DNA of 64,000 nt from Solwaraspora sp. WMMA2056 (GCF_030345095.1 NZ_CP128360.1:5270001-5334000), one strand, 5' to 3'; counted from the first letter of the stretch, positions 33,113 to 42,880 are shown. Notes: generated by a model from the letters alone, not told the origin. Made by a program: numbers and translations.

Positions 33113-33139
33113 TTGACGTATCTGCTGGATAGCTAGCGT
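33113..33139 (+). promoter_or_regulatory. Candidate promoter for the small ORF/protease unit
   Basis: TTGACG (33113-33118) and TAGCGT (33134-33139), spaced 15 bp, lie after the LAL gene and before the 61-aa ORF and protease. The hexamers fit the actinobacterial pattern, but the spacing is short. Confidence 0.35.
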
Positions 33140-33164
33140 CCCGTCGGGTCAGCAGCATGACGGT

Positions 33165-33350
33165 ATGCACATGCCGCCGGGCCGGCCCATCGATGCGCCG
33201 GGCCCCGATCATCCCGCCGCCGACGGACCTGGCGAGGCGGTGGCCGTACCGGCCGACACCGGAGACGACGCCGCCGCGCCGACCGACGGTCCGGCACCCG
33301 ACGGCGCGGCGTTCGACAGCGACCGCCGCGACCCGTACCAACCCCTGTAA
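33165..33350 (+). CDS. Small acidic Pro/Asp-rich protein, hypothetical
   Basis: A possible 61-aa protein starting MHMPPGRPIDAPG and ending DSDRRDPYQPL. Third codon positions are strongly GC, as in real genes here. It is rich in Ala, Asp, Pro and Gly, with no cysteine, signal peptide or membrane segment, so it is probably disordered. A candidate promoter lies upstream, and the protease start is 49 bp downstream. No good ribosome site precedes it; an overlapping ORF from 33157 in another frame looks less natural. It could be chance. Confidence 0.35.
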   Translation: MHMPPGRPIDAPGPDHPAADGPGEAVAVPADTGDDAAAPTDGPAPDGAAFDSDRRDPYQPL

Positions 33351-33398
33351 GGAGCGACCGCGCCAACCCCGCGTGGCCGATCCCACGGAAGGACATCG

Positions 33399-36300
33399 AT
33401 GAGATCCATCGCACGAGCCCTGTCGCTGGTGCTGCTGGCCGGGGTGGCGCTGGTCGCGCCACTGCCGGCCACGGCGGCACCCCGACCCGGCCCGGAACCG
33501 GGCGACGCCCCGGCGCGCAGTGCCGCCGACAAGATTCAACCGGAGCTGGAGCGGTCGCTGCAGGCCACCGGCGGCACCGACCTGTGGATCCGGTTCACCG
33601 CCCAGGCCGACCTGTCGCAGGCCCGCCAGATCGACGACTGGACGGCCCGGGGCGAGGCGGTCGTGCGGGCGCTGCGGACCGCCGCCGCCACCAGCCAGAC
33701 CAACGTACGGCACCTGCTCGACACCCAGGGTGTGACCTACCAGTCGTTCTGGGCGTCCAACGCGATCTACGTCCACGACGGTTCGGCGACGCTCGCCGGG
33801 CAGCTGGCGGCCCGCTCCGACGTCGAAGGGCTGTACCAGCCGGTCGAGTACCAGCTGATCGACCCGGCGCCGGGCACCCCCACCGCCGACGAGTCGACCC
33901 GCACCCCCACGGCGGACGAAGCCGTCGAGTGGGGTGTCGCCAACATCAACGCCGACGACGTGTGGGACCAGTACGGCACCAAGGGTGCCGGCATCACCGT
34001 CGCCAACCTCGACACCGGCGTGCAGTTCGACCACCCGGCGCTGGTCGCGAGCTACCGGGGCAACCTCGGTGACGGCACGTTCGACCACGACTACAACTGG
34101 TTCGACGCCGACGGCCGCTGCGCCGACGGGCCCTGTGACCGGGGCACCCACGGCACCCACACGATGGGCACCATGGTCGGCGACGGCGGCCCCGGCAACC
34201 GGATCGGGGTCGCCCCCGAGGCCACCTGGATCGCGGCGAACGGCTGCTGCCCGAGCGACGCCGCGCTGGTCTCCTCCGGTGAGTGGCTGCTCGCCCCGAC
34301 CGACCTCGCCGGGCAGAACCCCGACGCGGGCCGACGGCCACACGTGATCAACAACTCGTGGGGCAGCCGGGCGCCGTCGATGGATCCGTTCATGGAGGAC
34401 GTGATGACGGCGTGGGACGCCGCCGGCATCCTCGGCATCTGGTCCAACGGCAACAGTGGCTCGCTGGGCTGCCAGTCCAGCGGCTCCCCCGGTAGCCGCA
34501 CGATCAACTACTCGGTCGGCGCGTACGACAGCGACAACCGGATCGCCGGCTTCTCCGGCCGAGGCCCCGGCCAGGACGGCGAGTTCAAGCCGAACATCGC
34601 CGCCCCCGGCGTCGCGGTGCGCTCCTCCGGGCCAGGCAGCAGCTACTACACCGACGACGGCACCTCGATGGCGTCGCCGCACGTCGCCGGCGCGGTGGCG
34701 CTGCTGTGGTCGGCGGCACCGTCGCTGATCGGCGACACCGACGCTACCCGCGAGTTGCTGGACCGGACGGCGATCGACACCGCCGACCCGCAGTGCGGCG
34801 GCACCGGCGCCGACAACAACGTCTTCGGCGAGGGCCGGCTCGACGCGTTGGCGCTGCTGGAAGCGGCACCGGTCGGCGACACCGGCACCCTGACCGGCAC
34901 CGTCACCGACGCCGCCACCGGCAAGCCGATCGAGGGCGCCACCGTCACCATCGACACCGAGCCGGCCCGCGAGCGGGTCACCGGCGCGGACGGCTCCTAC
35001 TCGGCCCGGCTGACCGTCGGCACCTACCCGGTGACCGTCACCGCGTTCGGCTACGCCCCGCAGACCGCCGAAGCGACGATCACCGCCGGTGGCGCGACCA
35101 CCGTCGACGTGGCGCTGACCGCGCTGCCGACCGTGACGCTCAGCGGTCTGGTCCGTGACGGCTCCGGCCACGGCTGGCCGCTGTACGCCAAGGTCACCGT
35201 CGACGGCACCCCGGTCGGCACCTTCACCAACCCGTTCACCGGCCGCTACCAGGTGACCCTGCCCGCGCACACGGGGTACACGCTGGTGGTGGAGCCGCAG
35301 TACGACGGCTACGGCATCGTCGAACAGGCGGTCGAGCTGCGCGGCGGCAACCGGACCGTGGACGTCGCCGCGACGGTCGAGCGGTGCGGGACCGCCCCGG
35401 GCTACGCGTTCTCCGCCGGCATCGGCATTCTCGGCGACGACGCCGGTCAGCTCGGCGACTACCTCGACGCGCAGGGCGTGCCGAGCACCGAGGTCGACTG
35501 GGACACCGACGTCACCGGCTACGACGCGATCATCGTCAACCAGCCGAGCAACCCGGGCCAGGAGACGTTCCTGCGGTTCCTGGCCGACACCGACGCGGCC
35601 GGCGTCGGTCTACTGTTCCTCGACACCTGGTCCAACACCGGCGGCAACGGCATCTACATGCTCAGCCAGTACACCGGCAACCCGGGTACCCGCAGCAGCG
35701 GCATCGTCTACGACACCGAGGGTGACCTGTCGTACCAGGTGATGCAGGAACACCCGGTGGTGGCCGGCTTCCCGCTCGGCGGGCGGATCGCCTTCGACGA
35801 GACGGACAACTACTCCAAGTACTACGGCTTCTTCGACGCTTACGGCGGTGACGGTCGGATGGTCATCGCCAACGCGGTCACCTCGGAGGCCGGCAGAGTC
35901 GGGGTCGGCATCGGCGTGCAGCAGCGGGCGAACAACCGACACGTGCTGCTGTCGATGCACGCGGCCAGCTACAACACCGGACCGGCGGTCTGGCACGACG
36001 ACAGTGCCCGGGTGTTCCGCAACGCGGTCGACTGGATCGCCGAGACCGAGTTCGAGTGCCTCGTGGTCGACGGTGGCCTGGTCGCCGGCTTCGTGCGGGA
36101 CGCCAACACCGGGGCCGGGCTGGTCGGTGCGCAGGTCACCCCGGTGGACCGGGTCGGCGCGGGCACCCGTACCGTCGCCACGCCGACGGACCCGGGGATC
36201 GACGACGGGTTCTACGCGCTGTTCTCCCCCGCCGGCCGGCACCGGATCACCGCTACGGCGAACCAGTACGCGCCGCTGACCCGGTGGGCCGACGTCGCCG

Positions 36301-38012
36301 AGGACTGGACCACCCGGCACAACTACAACCTGGCCGCCGGCCAGCTGACCGTCACCGGGGCACCGGTAACCGCGACGGTACCGCTGGGCGGCACGACCAC
36401 GGCCCGCGTCACCGTCACCAACACCGGCGGCGCGCCGGCCGAGGTGGAGCTGGCCGAACGGGCCGACGACTTCGAGATCGCCCGCGCCGACGGCACCCGG
36501 GTCGGATCCCGGGCGCTCGCGTCGGCACCGGGTGCGCCGGTGCGCACCGTTCCGGTCGACGTACCGATCGAGCGGCTGTCCGGCGCGGACCCGGCTGCGG
36601 GGTTCGGGCCGACCGCCGCGCCGGCCCCGACGGACGCTGCGGCCCCGGCCGCTGAACCGTGGCTGAACCTGCCGGGTCTGCCCCGCACAGTGATGGACAA
36701 CAGCGCGGTCACCGTCGACGGCAAGGTGTACTCGTTCGGCGGCTCCAGCAGCTCGACGCTGGCGGAGGTGTACGTCTTCGACCCGGCCGCCCAGACCTGG
36801 ACCCGGCTCGCCGACCTGCCCAACGGTCCCCGCAGCCAGGCCGCCGAAGGGGTGATCGACGGCAAGGTCTACCTGGTCAGCGGCTGGAGCGCGCTGAACA
36901 CCGACACGCTGATCTTCGACCCGGCCACCGGTGCGTGGAGCACGGGCGCCGACGTGCCGGCCGCGTCGGCCGCCGCCGGATCGGCGGTGCTCGACGGCCA
37001 GCTGTACGTCATCGGCGGTTGCACGACGACCAGCTGCACGCCCAACAGCGACCAGGTGTTCCGCTACGACCCGCGCGGCGACACCTGGGAGACCGTGGCC
37101 CCGTACCCGGTGCCGATCGGCTGGCAGTCCTGCGGTGCGGTCGCCGGCCGGGTCATCTGCGCCGGTGGGCTGTCCAACAGCCAGCCGGTGACCGCCAGCT
37201 ACTCCTACGACCCGACCGCCGACGCCTGGACACCGGTGGCGGACCTGCCGGTGAACCTGTGGGGCTCGGCGTACCACAGCGCCGACAACCAGCTGCTGGT
37301 CTCCGGCGGCGGCACCGGCCTTGCGGCGATCACCAACCAGGGGTACGCCTACGACCCGGTGACCGACGCGTGGTCGAGCCTGCCGGCGGCGAACAGTCCC
37401 GGTTTCCGGCCGGGTAGCGCCTGCGGGTTCTACCGGGTCGGCGGCTCGTCGGTCGCCGGTTTCCAGCCGACGACGACCGTGGAACTGCTGCCCGGCTTCG
37501 ACCAGTGCGGGTCGACGCAGGACACCGCGTGGTTGGCGGTGGATCCGGCTACCGCGACGATCGCCCCGGGCGAGAGCGTCACCGTGACGATGACGCTGAC
37601 GGCCGAGGTGGCCCAGCCGGGCACCTACACCAGCAGCGTCGCCGTCTTCGAGGACACCCCGTACGCGGTCGACGCGGTGCCGGTGACGATGACGGTCACC
37701 CCACCGGACACCTGGGGCAAGATCACCGGTACGGTCTCCGCCGTCGGCTGCGACGGTGACCGGACCCCGATCACCGGGGCGACGGTGCAGCTGAGCACGT
37801 GGACGATGGAGCTGCCGCTGGCCACCGGCACCGACGGCGGCTACGCCCACTGGCTCGACCACCGGCACAATCCGGTCACGATGATCGTGGCCAAGGACGG
37901 CTACATGCCGCAGACCCGCCAGACCCAGATCACCGCCGGTGGCGTACGGGTCGAGGACTGGGCGCTGCGTCAGATGTGTGGCCGATCGGCCGGAGCGCTG
38001 GAGACCAGCTGA
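33399..38012 (+). CDS. Secreted S8 subtilisin-like protease with CarboxypepD-like and Kelch repeats
   Basis: This is a 1537-aa exported protein (signal peptide 1-27; GGAAGGAC before the ATG). The N-terminal propeptide-like region is at about 55-150. The S8 catalytic domain (about 175-470) has Asp205 (VANLDTGVQFDHP), His251 (GTHGTHTMG) and Ser423 (GTSMASPHVAG), like bacillopeptidase F. Carboxypeptidase-regulatory beta-sandwich units (GTLTGTVTDAATGKPIEGATV) follow around 490-640, with another near 890. A Rossmann-like region is at 665-880. Kelch repeats (DGKVYSFGG, DGKVYLVSG, DGQLYVIGG) occupy about 1095-1370, and a final regulatory-like unit is near 1440-1530. It would digest external protein; the propeller suggests binding to a partner or surface. 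Confidence 0.92.
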   Translation: MRSIARALSLVLLAGVALVAPLPATAAPRPGPEPGDAPARSAADKIQPELERSLQATGGTDLWIRFTAQADLSQARQIDDWTARGEAVVRALRTAAATSQTNVRHLLDTQGVTYQSFWASNAIYVHDGSATLAGQLAARSDVEGLYQPVEYQLIDPAPGTPTADESTRTPTADEAVEWGVANINADDVWDQYGTKGAGITVANLDTGVQFDHPALVASYRGNLGDGTFDHDYNWFDADGRCADGPCDRGTHGTHTMGTMVGDGGPGNRIGVAPEATWIAANGCCPSDAALVSSGEWLLAPTDLAGQNPDAGRRPHVINNSWGSRAPSMDPFMEDVMTAWDAAGILGIWSNGNSGSLGCQSSGSPGSRTINYSVGAYDSDNRIAGFSGRGPGQDGEFKPNIAAPGVAVRSSGPGSSYYTDDGTSMASPHVAGAVALLWSAAPSLIGDTDATRELLDRTAIDTADPQCGGTGADNNVFGEGRLDALALLEAAPVGDTGTLTGTVTDAATGKPIEGATVTIDTEPARERVTGADGSYSARLTVGTYPVTVTAFGYAPQTAEATITAGGATTVDVALTALPTVTLSGLVRDGSGHGWPLYAKVTVDGTPVGTFTNPFTGRYQVTLPAHTGYTLVVEPQYDGYGIVEQAVELRGGNRTVDVAATVERCGTAPGYAFSAGIGILGDDAGQLGDYLDAQGVPSTEVDWDTDVTGYDAIIVNQPSNPGQETFLRFLADTDAAGVGLLFLDTWSNTGGNGIYMLSQYTGNPGTRSSGIVYDTEGDLSYQVMQEHPVVAGFPLGGRIAFDETDNYSKYYGFFDAYGGDGRMVIANAVTSEAGRVGVGIGVQQRANNRHVLLSMHAASYNTGPAVWHDDSARVFRNAVDWIAETEFECLVVDGGLVAGFVRDANTGAGLVGAQVTPVDRVGAGTRTVATPTDPGIDDGFYALFSPAGRHRITATANQYAPLTRWADVAEDWTTRHNYNLAAGQLTVTGAPVTATVPLGGTTTARVTVTNTGGAPAEVELAERADDFEIARADGTRVGSRALASAPGAPVRTVPVDVPIERLSGADPAAGFGPTAAPAPTDAAAPAAEPWLNLPGLPRTVMDNSAVTVDGKVYSFGGSSSSTLAEVYVFDPAAQTWTRLADLPNGPRSQAAEGVIDGKVYLVSGWSALNTDTLIFDPATGAWSTGADVPAASAAAGSAVLDGQLYVIGGCTTTSCTPNSDQVFRYDPRGDTWETVAPYPVPIGWQSCGAVAGRVICAGGLSNSQPVTASYSYDPTADAWTPVADLPVNLWGSAYHSADNQLLVSGGGTGLAAITNQGYAYDPVTDAWSSLPAANSPGFRPGSACGFYRVGGSSVAGFQPTTTVELLPGFDQCGSTQDTAWLAVDPATATIAPGESVTVTMTLTAEVAQPGTYTSSVAVFEDTPYAVDAVPVTMTVTPPDTWGKITGTVSAVGCDGDRTPITGATVQLSTWTMELPLATGTDGGYAHWLDHRHNPVTMIVAKDGYMPQTRQTQITAGGVRVEDWALRQMCGRSAGALETS

Positions 38013-38081
38013 CGCGCTGGTCACCAGCTGATCCGTGACCGGCTCACCGGTCGGTGACCCGTCGACGGTGAGCCACCTGGA

Positions 38082-38116
38082 GCGTACGCCCCGAGGAGAC
38101 CCCTCGGGGCGTACGC
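38082..38116. terminator. Bidirectional terminator between protease and esterase
   Basis: GCGTACGCCCCGAGG (38082-38096) pairs perfectly with 38102-38116 around a 5-nt loop, 70 bp after the protease stop and 16 bp before the convergent esterase stop. A weaker stem (GGCTCACCG at 38041 with CGGTGAGCC at 38066) precedes it. No T-tract. Confidence 0.85.
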
Positions 38117-38131
38117 CGTTGGACGGTCGGA

Positions 38132-39268
38132 TCAGCTCACGGCGCAGGTCACGGAGACTCCGGTGGCACCGACGCCGGAGGCGAGGAAGCCGAAGCTCGC
38201 CGTACCGCCGGGCGGCAGGCTACCGTTCCAGCTCGCGTTGCGGGCGGTGGCGGTCGTGCCGGTCTGGGTGACGGTGGCGTTCCACGCCTGGCCGACCTGC
38301 TGGCCCCCGCCGAGGGTGAGCGTCGCGGTCCACGCCGACGTCGCCGCCGGGCCGGTGTTGCGCACGGTCACCTCACCTTGGAAGCCGCCGTTCCACTGGC
38401 TGGCCACCCGGTAGGTGGCCGTGCAGTTCCCGCCGGCCGGCGGCGTCGTGGTCGGGGCGACCGTCGGCGTCGGGGTGACAGGTGGTGGGCCGGTCGTGCT
38501 TGGCGTCGGGCTCGGAGTGCCGGTCACGCTCGGTGTCGGTGTCGGTGTCGGCGTGCCGAGAAGTCGCGCGATCGCCGGTGCGAACCGGTCGGCCATCTTG
38601 CGGAACCCGGCGTCGTTGGGGTGTACGCCGTCGCCGGTGTCGGTCGCGGCGTCGAAGCCGGTCCACTGGTCCACCACGGCGACCGGTGACCGGGCCGTCG
38701 TCAGGCCGGCGGCCCAGCCGACGATGCGGTTGTTCAGCGTGACCGTGTCGGCCGGGCAGGTGGCGCAGCCGTGGTGCGGAATGATCTGCGCGACCAGGAG
38801 CTTCATGTCCGGATTGTGCGCCCGCATCTGCCCGACCAGTGTGGTGAAGGCGGCCATGATGGTGTCCATCGACTGCCAGCCGCCCCACAGGTCGTTCGTC
38901 CCCAGGTGCATCACCACGACGTCCGGGCGTGCGGCGGTCAGCCACGGCGGCAGCTGGTTGTTGTTGGCGATGCCGACCGCGGAGAAGCCGCCGTGCCCCT
39001 CGTGGTCGGGGTCGTACGGGAAGCCGTAGTTGCAGCTGCCGCCGTCGGAGGCGCTGCCGACGAAGTCGATGTCGGTGTGCCCGGCGCGGCGCAGCTGGTC
39101 CCAGACCAGGGCCCGCCAGCAGCCGGGGCCGGCGGTGATGGAGTCGCCGAGCGGCATGATCCGCACCGGGGTGGCGGCCGAGGCGGCGGGCGCCGCCAGC
39201 GGCACCGCCAGGCCGAGGGCCATGGCGAGGGCGGCGAGCACCGTGTACACAGTGGTTCTTCGTGACAT
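38132..39268 (-). CDS. Secreted SGNH/GDSL esterase with CBM2 module
   Basis: ATG 39268 (MSRRTT) has GGAAGG upstream and starts a 378-aa exported protein; the in-frame ATG seven codons earlier is less likely. The signal peptide ends near ASAA. The SGNH domain (about 37-235) has GDSITAGPGCW (block I, Ser), HLGTNDLW (block III, Asn) and DGVHPNDAGF (block V, Asp/His), close to CE3 acetylxylan esterases. A Thr/Pro linker joins a CBM2 (about 275-378: CTATYRVASQWNGGFQGEVTV, with surface Trp). It would deacetylate xylan and bind cellulose, fitting plant-polymer breakdown with the pectate lyase. Confidence 0.92.
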   Translation of the reverse strand: MSRRTTVYTVLAALAMALGLAVPLAAPAASAATPVRIMPLGDSITAGPGCWRALVWDQLRRAGHTDIDFVGSASDGGSCNYGFPYDPDHEGHGGFSAVGIANNNQLPPWLTAARPDVVVMHLGTNDLWGGWQSMDTIMAAFTTLVGQMRAHNPDMKLLVAQIIPHHGCATCPADTVTLNNRIVGWAAGLTTARSPVAVVDQWTGFDAATDTGDGVHPNDAGFRKMADRFAPAIARLLGTPTPTPTPSVTGTPSPTPSTTGPPPVTPTPTVAPTTTPPAGGNCTATYRVASQWNGGFQGEVTVRNTGPAATSAWTATLTLGGGQQVGQAWNATVTQTGTTATARNASWNGSLPPGGTASFGFLASGVGATGVSVTCAVS

Positions 39269-39383
39269 GGTCGATCCTTCCGAGGTCACACCGGTGCCGG
39301 GCGGCCGTGCAACGGTGGCCGCGCGGCCCCGGTGACGGGGACCGCCGATGGGAGCGCACCCTCAGCTTTGTTTAGGATCCCTA

Positions 39384-41276
39384 CTAAGTCAACGACCGGT
39401 CCTGGTCGGTGACCCGAAAGCCCACGCCGGCGTCCCAGATGCGGGCGACATCCGCCTCGGTGACTCCGTACCCGGTGAACCGTTCCACCGCGACCAGTCC
39501 CTTCTCGACCCGGTCGCGGGGCACGTCGAAGTCGAGGCCGGCGATCGCCTCGACGACGACCGGGGCGACCTCGGTGTCACCCCACGGCTCGAACGACTCG
39601 ATCAGCTCACCCCGCTCGGCGAAGGACAACCGGGTCACCGCGTTGACGTTCCAGAACATGCTCGCCGCCCGGCCCCGCGCCGACGCCGTGCGCAGCACCG
39701 ACCCGTGGGTGCCCTCGTACCCGTTGACCTCCACCACGATCACCGCGCCGCCGGTGTCACGCACGGTCACCCAGGGATCGAGGCGACCCCCGCCGTACAT
39801 CTGCTGCTCGATCTCGTCGATCGCCGTGGGTCGGGCCGGATCGGCCCCGAAGGCCCGCAGTACGTCGTCTACGGTGACGCCGGTGGCCACCGTCACGGTG
39901 CCGGCGACGGACAGCGGACCGCGCCGCACCCAGCGGTACGCGTGCTCCGGGCGGGGCTGCCGCACCGGCTCCGGCTCGCCGCGCAGCCGGTGACCCAGTC
40001 GATCGGTCCGCAGGTGCACGACATCCGGGGTGGGCGGTGCCGGCCACACCATCAGTTCGTAGCGTTCGAACTCGTTGTCGCCGTCGTCGCGCCCCTGAGC
40101 ATGCACCCGCAGCCGGTAGTCGCCGGGCCACGGCGCGGTCCGGTTACGCCGTCGCTGCCGCCACGGACCGCCGCCCACGTCGGTCGCTCCGACCAGCGAC
40201 GCCCGACCCTGCGCCGCCCGCCAACTGACCTCGACGACCTCCTCCCAGCCGGACAGCGACACCTCCTCCGGTGGCTGCGCCAACACCGCGAACTCCACCG
40301 AGACGACCCCGTTCGTGGCACCGGTACGGACCACGGCACCACCGTCGACGACCGCGACCAGCCCGTTGCCGGCGAACGCGTCGTCGGTCACCACAGGCAG
40401 GACGGGTCGCTGCCCTTCCCGCAACGCGAATCGTTGACCGGTCACCTCGACCCGCTCGAAGCTGCGCATCGGCGCGAACTCGTCGCGGATCCGGGCGAGC
40501 AGCGCGTCGGCGTACCCGGGCGGCATCGGTGCCCGCCGCAGAATCTCCACGGCCACCCCGAGCCCCAGCCCGACCGTCGCCACCGCCCGGTCGACGATCG
40601 GCGGAATCCGGGCCTGGTCGACGACGGCGACGGCGGTCGCCACCGCCAGCGCGAGATGTCCGGCCCCGTGTCGCGCCACCATCGCCGCCTCCCGTGCGGT
40701 GCCCGACCCCGCACTGTCGGCTCCGGACCCGTCGACGTCGACGTCGGACCCGTTGTCGGCACCCGGCGAGACCGCCAGCAGCGGCGCGACGTGCGGGTGG
40801 GCCGCGAGTCGCCGGGTCAGTGTCTCGACCAGGTCGACGATGCCGGGGCGCAGCCGCTCCAGCAGCGTCACCGCCGACAGCGCCTCGCCGTCGTGCCCGG
40901 TCGTGGCGAACAGGAACTGACCTTTGGTCGGGGGCGGGGGCAGCAGCTGCGACAGGTCCGGCACCCCGGAAAGGGTGAGATCGGCGACCGTCAGCTCCAA
41001 CGCACCGAGCAGCCGTTCGGTCGACAGGTGTCCCAGGCCGCGTAGCGCCACCAGCGCGGCCGGATCGACCGACCCGCCGGGAACGGTGGGATGTGCGGCG
41101 GCGGCGGGCCCGGTAGACCCCCAGGCGTCCCGGCCGGCCGTGATCTCGTCGTCGGGCACGGCCAACCGGCCCAGCCGGGCGGCCGGGCCCGCCGGAATCC
41201 GGCCGGCGATCAGCGGTACGGCATCCCGCACCGCCCGCGCACACTCCGCCACCAACACATCCGACAACTCGTTCAT
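39384..41276 (-). CDS. DUF6461-containing large hypothetical protein
   Basis: ATG 41276 (MNELSD) follows GGGAG at a good distance, giving 630 aa. The first 300 residues are helical and Ala/Val-rich with no membrane segment. The middle holds a beta unit (VSVEFAVLAQPPEEVSLSGWEEVVEVSW ... DYRLRVHAQGRDD). The C-terminal part (about 455-625) has the DUF6461 pattern: WVTVRDTGGAVIVVEVNGYEGTHGSVLR and ASMFWNVNAVTRLSFAERGELIESFEP. DUF6461 proteins are common, uncharacterised actinobacterial proteins. It is divergent from the helical-repeat gene at 41500. The function is unknown. Confidence 0.7.
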   Translation of the reverse strand: MNELSDVLVAECARAVRDAVPLIAGRIPAGPAARLGRLAVPDDEITAGRDAWGSTGPAAAAHPTVPGGSVDPAALVALRGLGHLSTERLLGALELTVADLTLSGVPDLSQLLPPPPTKGQFLFATTGHDGEALSAVTLLERLRPGIVDLVETLTRRLAAHPHVAPLLAVSPGADNGSDVDVDGSGADSAGSGTAREAAMVARHGAGHLALAVATAVAVVDQARIPPIVDRAVATVGLGLGVAVEILRRAPMPPGYADALLARIRDEFAPMRSFERVEVTGQRFALREGQRPVLPVVTDDAFAGNGLVAVVDGGAVVRTGATNGVVSVEFAVLAQPPEEVSLSGWEEVVEVSWRAAQGRASLVGATDVGGGPWRQRRRNRTAPWPGDYRLRVHAQGRDDGDNEFERYELMVWPAPPTPDVVHLRTDRLGHRLRGEPEPVRQPRPEHAYRWVRRGPLSVAGTVTVATGVTVDDVLRAFGADPARPTAIDEIEQQMYGGGRLDPWVTVRDTGGAVIVVEVNGYEGTHGSVLRTASARGRAASMFWNVNAVTRLSFAERGELIESFEPWGDTEVAPVVVEAIAGLDFDVPRDRVEKGLVAVERFTGYGVTEADVARIWDAGVGFRVTDQDRSLT

Positions 41277-41499
41277 GCGCAACTCCCCCGCCGCGTCGGC
41301 ACCGCACAGCACATCGCCGGGAGGCTAATGAGCGGGTCTGACAGGAACACGCACCAGCTCGCCCGTGACGCTCCACTTGGCGACGGGGTTGTGTCCGCTG
41401 GCTAACGTGGACCGGGAACGGCTCGTCAGCCGTCCTCGACGCGTTTCACGTCGCTGCCGGCCCTACCCCGCGACACAACCCGGCCGGGAGGATCGCGTG

Positions 41500-42867
41500 A
41501 TGTTCACGCAACGACAGATCCACAAGCTCGTCGACAAGGGTGACCAGGCACGGGCGGGCGGTGATCTCGCCGAGGCCGCCCACTCCTACCAGGACGCCTG
41601 TCAGCTGGCTGGGGCGGCTGCCGCGCAGGACCCGTCCGCTGTCGATCACCAGGAGCTGCTCGGCCGCATCCAGTTGGCGCTCGGCGACGTGCAGCATCGG
41701 CGGGGCGACAACCGGGCCGCGGTGGACACGTTGACGGCAGCCGAGTCCACTTGGGAGATGGTCGCCGAGCTACGCGGCGCATCGGCCGGTGACGGGATGA
41801 TGCAGATCCGGGATATCGCCGTCGACGGACTACCCGGCTCGTCCGGGGGTCCCGTGACCGAACGGATCCTCGCCGACGTCGCGATCATCAGGGCCCGCGC
41901 ACACGCCGAGCTGGGCCACCCGTTCTCCGGCCTCGTCGACGCCCAGCAGGCGCTGTACACGTACGTCGTGCACGCACAGTCCGCCGATCCGCCGTCCGAC
42001 TTCGACCAGGCGCTGACCGCCACCGGAGCCGGGTACGTCCAGATGAAGGTCGGCGGCGATCCGGAGATCGTGGCCGCTGCCGCCGGGTACGCGGTGTCCC
42101 GGTACGCACAGAGTCTCGCAACCGTGCAGCCCTGGCAGCGCGAGGCGGCCTGGACAAAGCACTGGGACGAGTTCCGGCTGGCGGTCGACGTCGCGTACAT
42201 CGCGTACCGGGCGCTCGGCCAGCACGACCTCGCCGAGGCGGTCCGCCGTCTCGTCGATCCCGACCACTCGGGCCGGCCCGATGCCTGGGAGGACGCCATC
42301 GACCAGCTGCGACAGCGGCCGACCCTACCGGCGGTGCTCGCCGAGCTGGCCCCGGACCTCAAGGCCCGGCTGCCCGGCCTGGCCGCAGCGAGCCTGCCGC
42401 TCGTCCCGCTGCTGCGGGTACGGCTGGCGCAGGCACCGGACGTGGCGGTCCAGCTGGCCCGGCTCAGTGAGGCGGCGCTCGATCGGGGCGATCCGCGGTC
42501 CGGCATGCGGCTGGCCCTGGACGCGCACGTGCTGTTCGCCGGCACGTCCCAGCTCGGGACGAGCCAGCTGCGCTACCAGTTCCACCGGTACGGGCCGGCC
42601 TGGTGCCGGGTGCTGTACCGGGCGGGCCGGCAGTGGCACGATGACGGTCAGTCTGAGGTAGCCGTCGACGCCGCCAACTGGCTGACCGGGTTGGTCAGCA
42701 GCCTGTTCCCGCACGCGATCGTCGATGCCGGGATCCGTTCGCTGCTGCGCGACTGCCTGCGTTGGCAGCGTGAGCTCTACAGCGGTCTCGGTGACACCCA
42801 GGCGGTCGCCGACGTCACGCGCGCCGAGGAGACCCTGGCGACCCTCGGCGGTACGGCCGCCGGCTGA
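41500..42867 (+). CDS. Helical-repeat (TPR-like) hypothetical protein
   Basis: ATG 41500 (MFTQRQIHKLV) with GGGAGG eight bases upstream is preferred over an upstream extension; a GTG directly before it is also possible. The 455-aa product starts with a TPR-like pair (LVDKGDQARAGGDLAEAAHSYQDACQLA ... LLGRIQLALGDVQHRRGDNRAAVDTLTAAESTW). Further helical repeats follow throughout. No enzyme motif, signal peptide or membrane helix is visible, suggesting a cytosolic protein-binding scaffold. It converges with the APH-fold gene and its possible small peptide gene. Confidence 0.7.
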   Translation: MFTQRQIHKLVDKGDQARAGGDLAEAAHSYQDACQLAGAAAAQDPSAVDHQELLGRIQLALGDVQHRRGDNRAAVDTLTAAESTWEMVAELRGASAGDGMMQIRDIAVDGLPGSSGGPVTERILADVAIIRARAHAELGHPFSGLVDAQQALYTYVVHAQSADPPSDFDQALTATGAGYVQMKVGGDPEIVAAAAGYAVSRYAQSLATVQPWQREAAWTKHWDEFRLAVDVAYIAYRALGQHDLAEAVRRLVDPDHSGRPDAWEDAIDQLRQRPTLPAVLAELAPDLKARLPGLAAASLPLVPLLRVRLAQAPDVAVQLARLSEAALDRGDPRSGMRLALDAHVLFAGTSQLGTSQLRYQFHRYGPAWCRVLYRAGRQWHDDGQSEVAVDAANWLTGLVSSLFPHAIVDAGIRSLLRDCLRWQRELYSGLGDTQAVADVTRAEETLATLGGTAAG

Positions 42868-42880
42868 CGTCGCCCGGCAG

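Noticed and set aside
34000-38000. Internal direct repeats suggesting a CRISPR or satellite array
   Set aside because: The repetition is codon-level similarity among Kelch and regulatory-domain units; no constant repeat/spacer pattern. No CRISPR array was seen anywhere in the window.
35610-38024. 800-codon minus-strand open frame opposite the S8 protease
   Set aside because: Low-complexity Arg/Gly/Val product opposite a clear secreted protease; antisense shadow.
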